A stretch of 64,000 bases of DNA from Pseudanabaena frigida (GCA_003242085.1 QBML01000005.1:234261-298260); one strand, 5' to 3'; counted from the stretch's first letter, positions 1 through 8,601 are shown. Notes: a model not told the origin generated them from the sequence alone. Made by a program: numbers and translations.

Positions 1-656
1 ATTAGCTCCAGAGGATCGTTAGATTCAAATGGTAAGCGTTGAGTTAATAGTTGATAAAAAGTTACTCCCATCGAATAAATATCCGTGCGGTAATCTAGCG
101 ATCGATTCATCCGCCCCGTTTGCTCGGGCGATATGTAAGCTAAAGTTCCTTCGATTACTTCCTTATGGCTGAATACTAATGTTTCTCTCCGCAAAGTAGA
201 AGCAATTCCAAAATCGATTGTTTTTAATTGAGTAGTTTCGGGATTAAAAACTATATTTGATGGATTAATATCTTTGTGAATAATATTAGCTGCATGGATT
301 TGACCTACGCTTTCACTAATCTGAGATGCTAAGGTTAGAGCTTCCATTAAACTTAGCTTTCTCATCGCTATAATACTGGCTAGAGAAGCTCCACCAAAGT
401 CTTCTAATATAATTGCAAAGCTATTCTGATGTGGGGTCAAATCATAGGCATTAACAATAAGATTTGACGCAAGACTTTTGGTAATTTCGTACTCTAACTT
501 ATATCGACCTATTATTTCGGATGTAGGAAATTCCGAATTTAGGAATTTAAGGATTACAGGTAAGTTGTCTTGCTGACGAATGCCTCGATAAACTTGCGAG
601 TTTGAACTTTCATACAGTTTTTCAATAACTCGATATTCAGGGATATTTACCATCAT
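1..656 (-). CDS. Serine/threonine protein kinase, N-terminal part (runs off window)
   Basis: Reading leftward from an ATGATG at 656/653, the frame stays open to the window edge and encodes a protein-kinase domain beginning MVNIPEYRVIEKLYESS. The ATP-binding lysine lies in the LPVILKFL segment. The catalytic loop reads HKDINPSN, the metal-binding motif TIDFG, and the activation segment ends YISPEQTGRMNRSLDYRTD. The Asn after PEQTG and the HKD form are typical of the very large cyanobacterial multi-domain kinases that carry AAA-ATPase, GAF and sometimes histidine-kinase modules after the kinase. That larger architecture is inference, because only about 218 residues are visible. A TAA just upstream of the first ATG fixes the start to 656 or 653. 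Confidence 0.88.
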   Translation of the reverse strand, partial: MMVNIPEYRVIEKLYESSNSQVYRGIRQQDNLPVILKFLNSEFPTSEIIGRYKLEYEITKSLASNLIVNAYDLTPHQNSFAIILEDFGGASLASIIAMRKLSLMEALTLASQISESVGQIHAANIIHKDINPSNIVFNPETTQLKTIDFGIASTLRRETLVFSHKEVIEGTLAYISPEQTGRMNRSLDYRTDIYSMGVTFYQLLTQRLPFESNDPLEL

Positions 657-1019
657 GATTTAGTCGCCCCTCTGCTTGGCTATACTATTGACTTAGGCAC
701 TTACACCTAAATTTTGAGATATCCGATCTCTATGTAAATTATTACTATATCAATCCTAAATGATTCGTGGAAGGATTTGACTTAACGAGAGTTCGACGAA
801 TTAAAAGATATCGGAAAGCAGAGCAGGCAAACCTTTGAACGGCAAACCTAAAGTAGACTTATAGCACTTTGTGTTCTCGGTAATTGTTGTAGTTAGTCGA
901 TAGATATAAGCAACTGCCCTGAAAGTAAGTTGACGAGGAAATTAAAAACACTGCTATGCCTTGATACTTCGATAAGCTCATTAACTAAGGTCAATCTAAG
1001 ACATAACATACTTTCAATG
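657..1019. other. Intergenic region with degenerate family C repeat traces
   Basis: There is no credible gene in this AT-rich stretch upstream of the kinase. It contains TATATCAATCCTAAATGATT near 745 and GATACTTCGATAAGCTCA near 963. Both resemble parts of the family C repeat at 8700-8839 (TATAGCAATCCTAGATGA and GATACTTTGACAAGCTCA). I read it as the decayed remains of one such element, probably also holding the kinase promoter, which I cannot pinpoint. Confidence 0.4.
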
Positions 1020-1114
1020 TATAGCCATAGCCAACCTAAAAGATGAGAGGCGGCGCGAAGTGCCGCCTCTCATCTTTTAGGTTTTATGTTCTAACAAGAC
1101 TAGCGACAGCTATA
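1020..1114. repeat. Family A palindromic element (copy 1)
   Basis: The core 1033-1083 is an almost perfect hairpin: arms AACCTAAAAGATGAGAGG and its complement around a GGCGGC/GCCGCC centre. Outside the core are short terminal inverted repeats, TATAGCCATAGCC on the left and its relative ending CGACAGCTATA on the right. The same pattern, a variable hairpin inside TATAGC...GCTATA ends, recurs many times in this window. It is non-coding; a 73-codon open frame crossing it is an artefact. Confidence 0.75.
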
Positions 1115-1201
1115 GTATCCTACTCAATTTTCTTTTACTTTCCTATTTCTCTCCTCGCCCGATTAATCGAAACTAAAGTACGAATTCTAAATTTTGGAAA
1201 T

Positions 1202-1230
1202 AAAAAAGCCGCCCTAAGGCGGCTTTTTTT
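1202..1230 (-). terminator. Rho-independent terminator of hemA
   Basis: AAAAAAGCCGCC, loop CTAA, GGCGGCTTTTTT: a perfect 12-bp stem whose A/T ends give a U-tract in both directions. It abuts the hemA stop codon at 1229-1231, so it terminates hemA transcription. Confidence 0.85.
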
Positions 1231-2530
1231 AACCTTCCTTAAGTTGACTAGAGGGAGAATCTAGGTCAAATAGGACTTGTAACATTTGCATTGCACGGCG
1301 GCGCGTCTCGATGTCTTGTTGAGCGCGTAACTGTACCATTGGATCGTGCAAGATCTTATTAATGATGCCGCGAGTCATGCTCTCGATTACATCCTGATGT
1401 TTGTCTGCGAAGTCATTACCAAGGCGAGATAATGCTTTCTCCATCTCTTGCTCGCGGATGATTTCCATCTTTTGACGCAGCTTGCTGATTGTGGGGACAG
1501 TTTCTAGCGATCGCCACCAGCTATCAAACTCAGCCACACAACCTTCTAGCAAAATCTCCGCTTGCATTGCCATTTGGCGACGGCTTTCTTGATTCTCCGC
1601 AACCACCGCCTGCAAATCGTCAACGTTGAAAGCTCTGGTATTCGGCAACTCATTCACATCAGAACTGATATTGCGCGGTACGGAAATATCAACAAGGGTC
1701 AAGCCAGTATGATTTAAAGCGATCGCTTCCAAATTTTTGCGGCTAAGAATCACTTCTGTTGAAGCAGTACTGGTAAATACAAGATCGGAAATTGACACAC
1801 AGTCGAGCATTTGTTCGAGAGGACGAATATCAAACTGGGCATCGCTAGTTTCAAATTCCTTGAGCATGGCAGCAGCGCGATCGCGCGATCGATTAACAAT
1901 CGCAATTTTTTGCGCCCCTTTAGAAATCAAATGCTTCACCAGTAGTCTGGACATTTTGCCAGCACCAACGATCGTCGTGTGTTTATCCGATAAGTTTTTT
2001 AGTTTGATTTGAGCTAGCTCTACTGCTGCTGAACTGATCGACACTGCGCCAGTCCCGATTTCAGTTTCAGTACGAACTCGCTTACCTGCTGAGAGAGCTT
2101 GCTTAAAAAGTTGGTTGAGAATCCGACCTGCGCCATTGTGTTGCTGGGCGAGACGATGGGTATTTTTGACCTGAGCCAGAATTTGTCCTTCGCCAAGCAC
2201 GAGACTGTCTAAGCCTGAAGCAACCCGCATCAGGTGAGTCACGGCATCTTGACGGAGCAGAATAAACAGATAGCGACGGAGGAACTGTAGAGGTAGTTGG
2301 CTAAATTCCGCGAGAAACTGCATAATTTCGCGAATGCCACCTTCGGCTTCGCTAGTAACTACGTATAATTCTAAGCGGTTACAAGTGCTTAAAATTGCAG
2401 CTTCTTCGATATTCGGATAGCTCATCAGTTGAGCGATCGCAGCTTCCATGCGATCTTCGGGAATGCTCAACTTTTCCCTTACTTCCACAGTCGCCGTTTT
2501 GTGACTCAAGCCAACAACTGCAATATTCAT
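1229..2530 (-). CDS. hemA: Glutamyl-tRNA reductase
   Basis: This enzyme reduces glutamyl-tRNA(Glu) with NADPH to glutamate-1-semialdehyde, the committed step of C5-pathway tetrapyrrole synthesis feeding heme, chlorophyll and bilins. At 433 aa it has the normal family length. The N-terminal catalytic domain has GLSHKTA at residues 7-13 and STCNRLELY with the nucleophilic Cys50, followed by [17 protein letters not shown]. The NADP domain has [14 protein letters not shown]. The C-terminal third is the dimerisation helix region ([16 protein letters not shown]). The gene is monocistronic, with its own terminator and no close upstream neighbour on the strand. Confidence 0.97.
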   Translation of the reverse strand: MNIAVVGLSHKTATVEVREKLSIPEDRMEAAIAQLMSYPNIEEAAILSTCNRLELYVVTSEAEGGIREIMQFLAEFSQLPLQFLRRYLFILLRQDAVTHLMRVASGLDSLVLGEGQILAQVKNTHRLAQQHNGAGRILNQLFKQALSAGKRVRTETEIGTGAVSISSAAVELAQIKLKNLSDKHTTIVGAGKMSRLLVKHLISKGAQKIAIVNRSRDRAAAMLKEFETSDAQFDIRPLEQMLDCVSISDLVFTSTASTEVILSRKNLEAIALNHTGLTLVDISVPRNISSDVNELPNTRAFNVDDLQAVVAENQESRRQMAMQAEILLEGCVAEFDSWWRSLETVPTISKLRQKMEIIREQEMEKALSRLGNDFADKHQDVIESMTRGIINKILHDPMVQLRAQQDIETRRRAMQMLQVLFDLDSPSSQLKEG

Positions 2531-2655
2531 ATCGTAAATGCGTTTCTTATTTGGACTAGAAATTATTATCTTATTGGATGAGCTTATCAGGTGATAGCTA
2601 CTACTGTAGTAGGTACTTATTACTCCTTAACGTTCTGTAATGTACGCACAAAAAA

Positions 2656-2767
2656 CAAGGGGCTCAAGCCCCTTGCTTCAAAGTTAAAGCAAGTCCACCT
2701 TTAGCGGACTTTATTTAATCGGTAATAATGAAGAATCTAAGACGGGCAGCTAAGCGCCGCCTGTCCT
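2656..2767. repeat. Cluster of three hairpins downstream of glpX
   Basis: The first hairpin is CAAGGGGCTCAAGCCCCTTG (2656-2675), a palindrome. The second is AAGTCC...GGACTT (2691-2711). The third is GACGGGCAGC...GCCGCCTGTC (2741-2767), an imperfect core with the TAAGCG centre seen in family A repeats. The cluster lies between the end of glpX and the start of hemA on the same strand, so it can terminate glpX transcription and separate the two genes. Confidence 0.55.
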
Positions 2768-2805
2768 AGCTCTAAAATCCTGCCATTCTTAGCATTATCG
2801 TTTTA

Positions 2806-3849
2806 TTAACGTAAATTAATTGTCTTAGGGCTATCACTTGTCAAGTGAATGGTGTCCACGAAACGAGCAGTCTTTGATTGAGTCGAGATGACCAAAGACT
2901 GAGTACGGCAACCGCCACCAAAGAAGCGTACACCTTCCATTAAGGTTCCTGGAGTAATACCACAGCCAGCGAACAATACATTTTTGCCACAAGCCAAGTC
3001 ACTAGCATCATAGACTTTATCGCCATCTTCGATACCCATTTCCTTAAGACGTGCCAAGTTACCTTCACGAGTCCACTTAGCGCTTTCAGGAGTATTAACT
3101 TCAGCTGGGTCATACACTAAACGGCCTTGGAAATGTCCACCCAAGCAGCGCATTGCGGCTGCGGAGATAACACCTTCAGGAGCAGCCCCAATACCCATCA
3201 AAGCATGGATGTTTGTACCTGCAAAACCACAACAAATTGCTGCGGATACGTCGCCATCACTGATCAAACGTACGCGAGCGCCAGCAGCTCTGATTTCTGA
3301 GATCAAGCCTTTGTGACGAGGACGATCCATAACTACTACGACCAATTCATCGATCGCACGGTTAAGACATTCGGACAAAATTTTCAGGTTTTCGGTAGGT
3401 GTTTTGCGGATATCTACATGACCCTTTGCCGCAGGAGGCGCAGCTAATTTGTCCATATAAAAGTCGGGAGCGCGAAACAAACCGCCACGCTCAGAAATTG
3501 CCAAAACTGCCATTGAGCCATTTTGACCATAAGCAACTAGGTTGGTTCCTTCGCAAGGATCGACAGCGATGTCAATTTCTTGTAATTCTTCGATGGTGCA
3601 GAACTCAGCTGCATTAGACTGCGTACAAATACCAACTTCTTCGCCGATGTATAACATGGGAGCTTCGTCACGCTCACCTTCACCAATAACAATTCGTCCG
3701 CGCATATGAATTTTATTCATACGTTCGCGCATTGCTTCAACGGCGGCTTCGTCAGCCTCGTCTTTTTTGCCTAAGCCCATGAACTTAGAAGATGCGATCG
3801 CAGCCTGTTCAACGACCTCAATAATCTCAAGGCTGATTGTATTATCCAT
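2806..3849 (-). CDS. glpX: Class II fructose-1,6-bisphosphatase / sedoheptulose-1,7-bisphosphatase
   Basis: This GlpX-type phosphatase hydrolyses FBP and, in cyanobacteria, SBP in the Calvin cycle and gluconeogenesis. It is 347 aa, full length for the family. Recognisable motifs are [20 protein letters not shown] near residues 50-70, the metal site [10 protein letters not shown], the [10 protein letters not shown] segment, and the C-terminal [19 protein letters not shown]. The ATG at 3849 is the natural start ([17 protein letters not shown]). It is preceded by 266 bp of non-coding sequence, so it is probably transcribed alone and ends at the hairpin cluster at 2656-2767. In Synechocystis the equivalent enzyme carries both FBPase and SBPase activity; dual specificity here is by family. 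Confidence 0.95.
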   Translation of the reverse strand: MDNTISLEIIEVVEQAAIASSKFMGLGKKDEADEAAVEAMRERMNKIHMRGRIVIGEGERDEAPMLYIGEEVGICTQSNAAEFCTIEELQEIDIAVDPCEGTNLVAYGQNGSMAVLAISERGGLFRAPDFYMDKLAAPPAAKGHVDIRKTPTENLKILSECLNRAIDELVVVVMDRPRHKGLISEIRAAGARVRLISDGDVSAAICCGFAGTNIHALMGIGAAPEGVISAAAMRCLGGHFQGRLVYDPAEVNTPESAKWTREGNLARLKEMGIEDGDKVYDASDLACGKNVLFAGCGITPGTLMEGVRFFGGGCRTQSLVISTQSKTARFVDTIHLTSDSPKTINLR

Positions 3850-4060
3850 GCGTAGGAATCCTTACTTATCTAAATTTTATAACTATTAAACTTTTGTTAT
3901 GTTCCAGAAACTTTCCAGAAGCAGAAAACAAAATTAAGTTTAGTTGTGCTTTGCTACACAACCTCGTAATTAAGTTTACAGGGCAGACTGTCACCAAACC
4001 TATAAGAACACTAAATGAGTATTATTAACTTTTCATAAGTCTTTTTAAGATTTAAACATC

Positions 4061-4101
4061 ATAAAAAGAGAGGAGGTGCTTTGCACCTCCTCTCTTTTTA
4101 T
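4061..4101. terminator. Palindrome acting as terminator downstream of the 4116-4772 gene
   Basis: ATAAAAAGAGAGGAGGTGC and its perfect complement surround a 3-base TTT loop (arms 4061-4079 and 4083-4101). It sits 14 bp after the stop of the minus-strand membrane-protein gene, with T-rich ends. In shape it is a family A core with a different sequence. Confidence 0.65.
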
Positions 4102-4115
4102 AGGTTAATCAAAAA

Positions 4116-4772
4116 TTAAGCTTCTCTGGTTGAGCCATTAGCTCTATTGCCAGCGATATCGTCATAGGCGGAAACAATTATGCAAAGACTCAGTGGAGCA
4201 GTAACTAAAACACCGATGCCTAGCAAGAGTGCGCCTACAAAATTCAGAGCTAAGAGAGCTAGGAGAAGTACAAATACTTGGAGCCACTGTTTTGATACGA
4301 GTTTACGACTTGTTTCTAAAGCAGGGAAAAATTCTAAATCCCAATCAACCGCAAACTGAATTGCGAATATATAAGAAACCGATAAATAGATACCTGGAAG
4401 CAATAAAAGCAGATATCCCAGAGCACACAATACGCCACCAACCAATGAGATTAGAAATAGCTGCAAAAAGTACTTGTTGGTTAGACCTTTGAAAAAATCG
4501 GTAAAAGTAAATGATTGTCCCCGTAGAACTGCCAAGACTACAAATGTATAACCAGCAGCTAAAGGCGTAGCGACTAAGGCTGCGACCGATCCGCCTACGG
4601 CTGGTATGAAAGATAAGACTGCGTTAATTAAAGCGATTACTACGAAAAATCCAATCATCGGCCCAAAACTTGGCTGGAGGATCTGCCACCCTTTTCGGAA
4701 ATACTTCTCGACATTGACTTCATAGTCTTTTTGCAAAAGTATGTCTAACTGCTCATTCCCACTAGTATTCAT
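4116..4772 (-). CDS. Polytopic membrane protein of unknown function
   Basis: A 218-aa integral membrane protein. After a soluble N-terminus ending in VEKYFRKGWQILQPSFG, five or six hydrophobic segments follow (residues about 37-60, 62-83, 100-127, 132-144 and 165-203). The polar C-terminus is SAYDDIAGNRANGSTREA. The arrangement resembles the DUF975/glycerophosphodiester-phosphodiesterase membrane-domain class (xKxGW...LxLxPGIYLSVSYIFA), but no catalytic motif is visible. It is a single gene between two repeat-rich intergenic regions, with a hairpin terminator just downstream. Confidence 0.75.
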   Translation of the reverse strand: MNTSGNEQLDILLQKDYEVNVEKYFRKGWQILQPSFGPMIGFFVVIALINAVLSFIPAVGGSVAALVATPLAAGYTFVVLAVLRGQSFTFTDFFKGLTNKYFLQLFLISLVGGVLCALGYLLLLLPGIYLSVSYIFAIQFAVDWDLEFFPALETSRKLVSKQWLQVFVLLLALLALNFVGALLLGIGVLVTAPLSLCIIVSAYDDIAGNRANGSTREA

Positions 4773-4930
4773 AATTGCATGACTCCTTACTTAGATTTTT
4801 AAGGTAAATACATAGAGCGTTTCTTATGGTTTTAAGATTACTACGGTGCAATCCCTTAAGTTTGATTTGATACAAAAATGAGTCATAAAACCTATGCCGT
4901 AAAGCTCAAGAACGAGCAATAAAAAGCAAC
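4773..4930. other. Non-coding region before the first of three repeats
   Basis: AT-rich, without a plausible open frame. It precedes the abutting family A elements at 4931-5144 and the family B element at 5241-5340. The whole gap between the membrane-protein gene and purF (about 790 bp) is therefore mostly repeat sequence. I see no clear promoter hexamers. Confidence 0.4.
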
Positions 4931-5031
4931 TATAGCCATGCAAGAGATAGCTAGGACAAAATCAAAACCTAAATAAAGGCGGTGCGAAGCACCGCTTTTA
5001 TTTATTTGCAAGCTAAACTTTCGTTGCTATA
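4931..5031. repeat. Family A palindromic element (copy 2)
   Basis: Left end TATAGCCATGCAAG, right end TTCGTTGCTATA. The core hairpin is AAATAAAGGCGGTGC / GCACCGCTTTTATTT (4971-5003) with loop GAA and one mismatch. Its right end overlaps the left end of the next element at TATA (5028-5031). Confidence 0.7.
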
Positions 5032-5144
5032 GCTGCCGCCAAGTGTATTAGTACATAAAGCCCAAGAAGAGAATGGCGGCGCTTAGCGCTGCCATTCTCT
5101 TCTTGGGCTTTGATTTTTTCCTAACGCGAGTGGCTACAGCTATA
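5028..5144. repeat. Family A palindromic element (copy 3), abutting copy 2
   Basis: Left end TATAGCTGCCGCCAAGTG, right end CGAGTGGCTACAGCTATA: imperfect terminal inverted repeats. The core 5057-5111 pairs AAAGCCCAAGAAGAGAATGG with its complement around GCGGCGCTTAGCGCTGC, with one mismatch. It shares the TATA at 5028-5031 with copy 2. Confidence 0.72.
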
Positions 5145-5240
5145 TATTATGCTTGAGCCTCTAATTTTGCTGAGTATTGAGGCGATCGCTGTATCTAAGA
5201 ATAGAGTGATGGCATAAAGTATTGATTGCTACTCTGTTCT

Positions 5241-5340
5241 TACAGCAATTACCAAGCAACCACAAGAAAGATTTTGCAAGCGTTGCTTTGCCATGCTTGC
5301 AAAATCTTTCTTGATTTGAGTTTGAGCGTAAAGCGCTGTA
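5241..5340. repeat. Family B repeat (copy 1)
   Basis: Begins TACAGCAATTACC and ends AGCGTAAAGCGCTGTA. The main inner hairpin pairs CAAGAAAGATTTTGCAAGC with GCTTGCAAAATCTTTCTTG around GTTGCTTTGCCAT. The short TACAGC/GCTGTA ends are inverted repeats. Five related copies lie elsewhere in the window. A 66-codon open frame on the minus strand is an artefact of the element. Confidence 0.72.
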
Positions 5341-5566
5341 GGTTATATCTACGTAAGACAAATCAAAACCGCTCGAAATTTTGAGAGCTTACTTCGTAGT
5401 AATTTACTAAGTTAAAGGGGGGATTAAGCGACTTTAGCTGATGCTGATTAGAGGCATCAGAGAACCAATTCGTTTGTTGATTTTGGTTAAGAAATGCTTA
5501 ACACTGGTACGATCTAACAATGGGCTTTTCTCTTCTACCCAACCTAATGTATTGCGTATAACTGCT

Positions 5567-7090
5567 ATGTTGCCAGACTATTCTGACCATTCTGTTTTTG
5601 CTGATGAGATGCCTAGTAAATTTTCTAATCATGACGAGCTCAACGATCTAGATGTCGATCGTGATATCGAGACTGATAAACCACAGGAGGCTTGTGGTGT
5701 TTTTGGAGTAATGGCATCAGAGGGGGACGTTGCTAAGCTCGTATATTTTGGACTATATGCTCTACAACACCGCGGTCAAGAATCCGCAGGTATTACGGTC
5801 TATGACGATCGCGGCACTACTCACACGCACAAGGCGATGGGTTTAGTAGCCCAAATCTTTAATGAAACTATTTTGGCAGAGATGAAAGGATCTCTAGCGA
5901 TCGGGCATAATCGCTATTCGACTACAGGTTCGAGTAAGGTTTGCAATGCTCAGCCAATTGTGGTGAGTACCAGATTGGGAGATTTTTCGCTAGCACACAA
6001 TGGCAACTTGGTAAATGCCACTGAGTTACGCGGTGAATTATCGGCTCAAGGTCATGCTCTTGAATCGACTACGGATTCTGAAGGAATCGCTTTTGCTGTT
6101 GGAGAGGCAGTAGAAGAAGGTAAAGATTGGCAAGAGGCGATCGTGGCAGCTTTACATCGATGTCATGGTGCTTTTAGTCTAGTGATGGCAATGCCCAATG
6201 CGATCGCTGGTGCCCGTGATGCTTATGGCGTGCGTCCTCTAGTAATTGGTAAAACTAACGATGGTTCCTATGTTTTATCATCAGAGACCTGCGGCTTAGA
6301 TATTATCGGTGCTGACTACGTGCGTGAGGTTTTGCCTGGCGAACTCGTAATCATCACAATGGAGAATGGAATTCAATCTTTGCAGTGGGGAGAGTCCAAG
6401 CCAAAGCTTTGCGTGTTTGAGATGATCTACTTTGCCAGACCTGATAGCGTCATGCATGGGGAAAGTCTTTACACTTATAGAATGCGAATTGGCGCTCAAT
6501 TAGCTAAAGAAAGCTCAGTTGATGCGGATATTGTCATTGGGGTGCCTGACTCTGGGATCCCTGCTGCGATTGGGTTCTCGCGGGAGTCAGGGATTCCCTA
6601 TGCTGAAGGTTTGATTAAAAACCGTTATGTGGGACGGACTTTTATTCAGCCGACTCAGACAATGCGCGAGTCTGGCATCAGAATGAAACTGAATCCACTC
6701 AAGGATGTGTTGTTAGGAAAACGAGTAATTGTGATCGATGATTCGATCGTAAGGGGAACTACGAGTCGTAAAATAGTAAGAGCATTGCGTGAGGCTGGTG
6801 CAACTGAGGTACATATGCGTATTTCTTCGCCACCTGTAACTCATCCTTGTTTTTATGGTATTGATACGGACTCGCAAGATCATTTAATCGCCGCTCAGAA
6901 ATCTGTAGAGGCGATCGCCAAACAGATTGAGGTTGACACGCTTGCGTATCTCAGTCACGCAGCAATGTTAACGGCGACACAAATTGATACCACGCATTTT
7001 TGCACAGCTTGTTTTACAGGAAAATATCCTATAGAAGTTCCTGATAAGCTCAAGCGCTCCAAACTTATGCTAGAAAATATTGCACCATGA
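5567..7090 (+). CDS. purF: Amidophosphoribosyltransferase (glutamine PRPP amidotransferase)
   Basis: First committed step of purine synthesis: PRPP plus glutamine gives phosphoribosylamine. The N-terminal Ntn glutaminase domain begins at EACGVFGVMA; the Cys (residue 43 from this start) becomes the N-terminal nucleophile after propeptide cleavage. LQHRGQESAGI, IGHNRYSTTG and LAHNGNLVN follow. The PRPP-binding loop is VIVIDDSIVRGTTSRKIV. The C-terminus has THFCTACFTGKYPIEVP. The frame is open back to an ATG at 5441, but the 42 extra residues are not family-like, so I chose ATG 5567 (MLPDYSDHSV); 5609 is also possible. The stop overlaps the next start (ATGA). Confidence 0.95.
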   Translation: MLPDYSDHSVFADEMPSKFSNHDELNDLDVDRDIETDKPQEACGVFGVMASEGDVAKLVYFGLYALQHRGQESAGITVYDDRGTTHTHKAMGLVAQIFNETILAEMKGSLAIGHNRYSTTGSSKVCNAQPIVVSTRLGDFSLAHNGNLVNATELRGELSAQGHALESTTDSEGIAFAVGEAVEEGKDWQEAIVAALHRCHGAFSLVMAMPNAIAGARDAYGVRPLVIGKTNDGSYVLSSETCGLDIIGADYVREVLPGELVIITMENGIQSLQWGESKPKLCVFEMIYFARPDSVMHGESLYTYRMRIGAQLAKESSVDADIVIGVPDSGIPAAIGFSRESGIPYAEGLIKNRYVGRTFIQPTQTMRESGIRMKLNPLKDVLLGKRVIVIDDSIVRGTTSRKIVRALREAGATEVHMRISSPPVTHPCFYGIDTDSQDHLIAAQKSVEAIAKQIEVDTLAYLSHAAMLTATQIDTTHFCTACFTGKYPIEVPDKLKRSKLMLENIAP

Positions 7091-7551
7091 CCAAGATCCT
7101 CTTTCATCTCGCATTTCCAGTAAATGATATTCCAAGCACCAAAGCTTTTTATATTGATGGGTTAGGTTGCCTAGCAGGGCGCGAGTCAAAAGACTCAATG
7201 ATCATGAGTTTGTACGGTCATCAGTTAGTAGCACACGTAGCTCACGAAACACTTGAAGAGCAACGTGGCATTTATCCTCGCCATTTTGGACTAGTTTTCT
7301 ATTCTGAAAACAATTGGATGGCTCTTTTGGAAAAAGTCCATGATAAGCGACTTAAGTTTTATCAAAAGCCAAAGGTTCGCTTTGTAGACACACCGTTAGA
7401 GCATCGCACCTTCTTTTTAGCAGATCCTTCAGGTAATGTTTTAGAGTTTAAACACTACAAGTTTGAGACTGCAATTTTTGGCGAGACTGACTTTCATGAA
7501 GTTGGTGATTCGGACTTTGCTCAGCAAGTTCCAGTTGCTACTTACAAGTAA
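7087..7551 (+). CDS. VOC-superfamily (glyoxalase/dioxygenase-like) protein
   Basis: A 154-aa single-chain vicinal-oxygen-chelate protein, starting inside the purF stop codon (4-bp ATGA overlap) and so probably translationally coupled to it. Beta-alpha-beta modules are visible: LFHLAFPVNDIPSTKAFYID at the start, IYPRHFGLVF centrally, and FFLADPSGNVLEFKHY near the end. Candidate metal ligands are His8, the central His of PRHFG and the Glu of LEFKHY. Substrate unknown. Coupling to purF may reflect operon compaction rather than shared chemistry. The stop at 7549-7551 touches a 56-bp perfect palindrome. Confidence 0.85.
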   Translation: MTKILFHLAFPVNDIPSTKAFYIDGLGCLAGRESKDSMIMSLYGHQLVAHVAHETLEEQRGIYPRHFGLVFYSENNWMALLEKVHDKRLKFYQKPKVRFVDTPLEHRTFFLADPSGNVLEFKHYKFETAIFGETDFHEVGDSDFAQQVPVATYK

Positions 7552-7728
7552 AAAGCCCAAACAAAAAGAGATGCCGCTAGCGGCATCTCTTTTTGTTTGG
7601 GCTTTTAATTTTTGGCGAAGCATTTGAAACTGTTTTTTCTTTTGGCGTTGTCGGGCTGAACCGCCTTTACCTTTGTTGTTTCTACCCTCTTTGCGCGGAG
7701 ATTCCCAACGCTTTAATCTTTGGCTCAT
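7441..7728 (-). CDS. Possible small basic protein, interrupted by a palindrome
   Basis: An open frame from ATG 7728 encodes a strongly basic start (MSQRLKRWESPRKEGRNNKG then KGGSARQRQKKK, about 45 residues). An AAAGG Shine-Dalgarno-like sequence lies 8-9 bases upstream of the ATG. After residue 41 the frame enters the 7551-7606 palindrome and then runs antisense to the VOC gene, so the last half is not expected to be native. I read it as a small conserved-looking gene whose 3' end was altered by insertion of the palindrome. It could also be spurious. No function assigned. Confidence 0.4.
   Translation of the reverse strand: MSQRLKRWESPRKEGRNNKGKGGSARQRQKKKQFQMLRQKLKAQTKRDAASGISFCLGFLLVSSNWNLLSKVRITNFMKVSLAKNCSLKLVVFKL
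7551..7606. repeat. 56-bp perfect palindrome with no spacer (family A core)
   Basis: The left half 7551-7578 starts AAAAGCCCAAACAAAAAGAG and ends ATGCCGCT. The right half 7579-7606 is its exact complement, so the whole 56 bp is a perfect palindrome. It starts at the last base of the VOC stop codon and ends in TTTT, so it can serve as a bidirectional terminator. Confidence 0.8.
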
Positions 7729-7875
7729 GTTTTCGTACCTTTAGAAATACAATTTTGTAGATAGATTCAAGATCGCTTCTTTAATCATTAACTATCAGAC
7801 CATGATATTAAGTCATATAACTCGGGGCTTACTATCACTCTTTAGAGTGAAAGAGTGTTTTGGATGGTCTCACAC

Positions 7876-8226
7876 TTAAATTAATTTTTGTTTGATATCG
7901 TCAGGATTTCTGAATCCTACAGCGATCGCTTTTCCGTCTTTTACAAACAAAGGTCGTTTTAGCAGCATTGAGTCTTTTGCATAAGCTTCGATCCACTGAA
8001 TATGCGACCATATCTCTTTTTCAGCGCCAAGCGATCGATATGACTGTCCTGAGGTGTTTCGCATCGATCTTTCTCCTAAAGCATTTACCCACTCAGCGAT
8101 CGTGGTTCTAGCAGGAGGAAAATCTTTGGTATTGATGAATTCGTAATCAATTCCTAGTTTATCTAACCATGCGATCGCTTTTTTACAAGTACCACAATTG
8201 GGGATTCCATAAATTTGAATAGACAT
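7876..8226 (-). CDS. ArsC/Spx-family thioredoxin-fold reductase
   Basis: A 116-aa protein of the arsenate reductase/Spx/YffB superfamily. It has IYGIPNCGTCKKAIAWLDK with the redox CxxC at Cys11 and Cys14, an alpha-helical insertion (IAEWVNALGERSMRNTSG), and the family signature near the end (DSMLLKRPLFVKDGKAIAVGF). The CxxC pair and lack of the ArsC HCxxxR motif favour the Spx/YffB (Mgs-like) branch over true arsenate reductase. The gene stands alone with divergent and convergent repeats on each side. Function by family only: a thiol-dependent regulator or reductase. Confidence 0.85.
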   Translation of the reverse strand: MSIQIYGIPNCGTCKKAIAWLDKLGIDYEFINTKDFPPARTTIAEWVNALGERSMRNTSGQSYRSLGAEKEIWSHIQWIEAYAKDSMLLKRPLFVKDGKAIAVGFRNPDDIKQKLI

Positions 8227-8322
8227 AAATTTGTTTAGATTATGACTTGTTATTTATATTTCTATGTGGCTTTATTGTTATTGTAGCGATACATCAAAGT
8301 AGGCTGTCGCCAAGTGTATTAA

Positions 8323-8375
8323 AAAAACCAAAAGAGAGTTGTGGCACAGAGATCGGCAACTCTCTTTTGGTTTTT
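8323..8375. repeat. Family A palindromic element core (copy with long loop)
   Basis: AAAAACCAAAAGAGAGTTG (8323-8341) pairs exactly with 8357-8375 around a 15-base loop. Outer flanks match other family A copies: GGCTGTCGCCAAGTGTATTA on the left (as at 5033) and TGTCCTAACATGCC...GCTATA ending near 8418 on the right. Confidence 0.68.
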
Positions 8376-8518
8376 CTTTTGGAATTTATATGTCCTAACA
8401 TGCCTAGCAAAAGCTATAAGACTCCAAATTTCATTAGCTAATGTAATCTAATCTGTTGATGCAAAAAATAAGAAATCAGAGAATGGCGCAAAGCACCTTT
8501 CCCTGATTGATTTGAAAA

Positions 8519-8601
8519 TGGGGGTGAAGGGACTTGAACCCTTACGACCTTACGATCAACGGATTTTAAGTCCGTAGCGTCTACCATTCCGCCACACCCC
8601 C
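8519..8601 (-). tRNA. trnL-UAA: tRNA-Leu (anticodon UAA), without intron
   Basis: Read on the minus strand, the acceptor stem is GGGGGTG/CACCCCC with discriminator A. The anticodon stem-loop is ACGGA-CTTAAAA-TCCGT, giving anticodon TAA. A class II long variable arm (TGATCGTAAGGTCG) and T-loop GGTTCAAGTCC follow. The CCA is not encoded. The gene is 83 nt and continuous, so the group I intron found in this tRNA in many cyanobacteria and chloroplasts is absent. Confidence 0.93.

Noticed and set aside
1043-1264. 73-codon plus-strand open frame
   Set aside because: It crosses a family A palindrome and the hemA terminator and ends inside hemA antisense; no protein-like composition.
5161-5361. 66-codon minus-strand open frame
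   Set aside because: It is almost entirely the family B repeat, and similar frames appear by chance in other copies.
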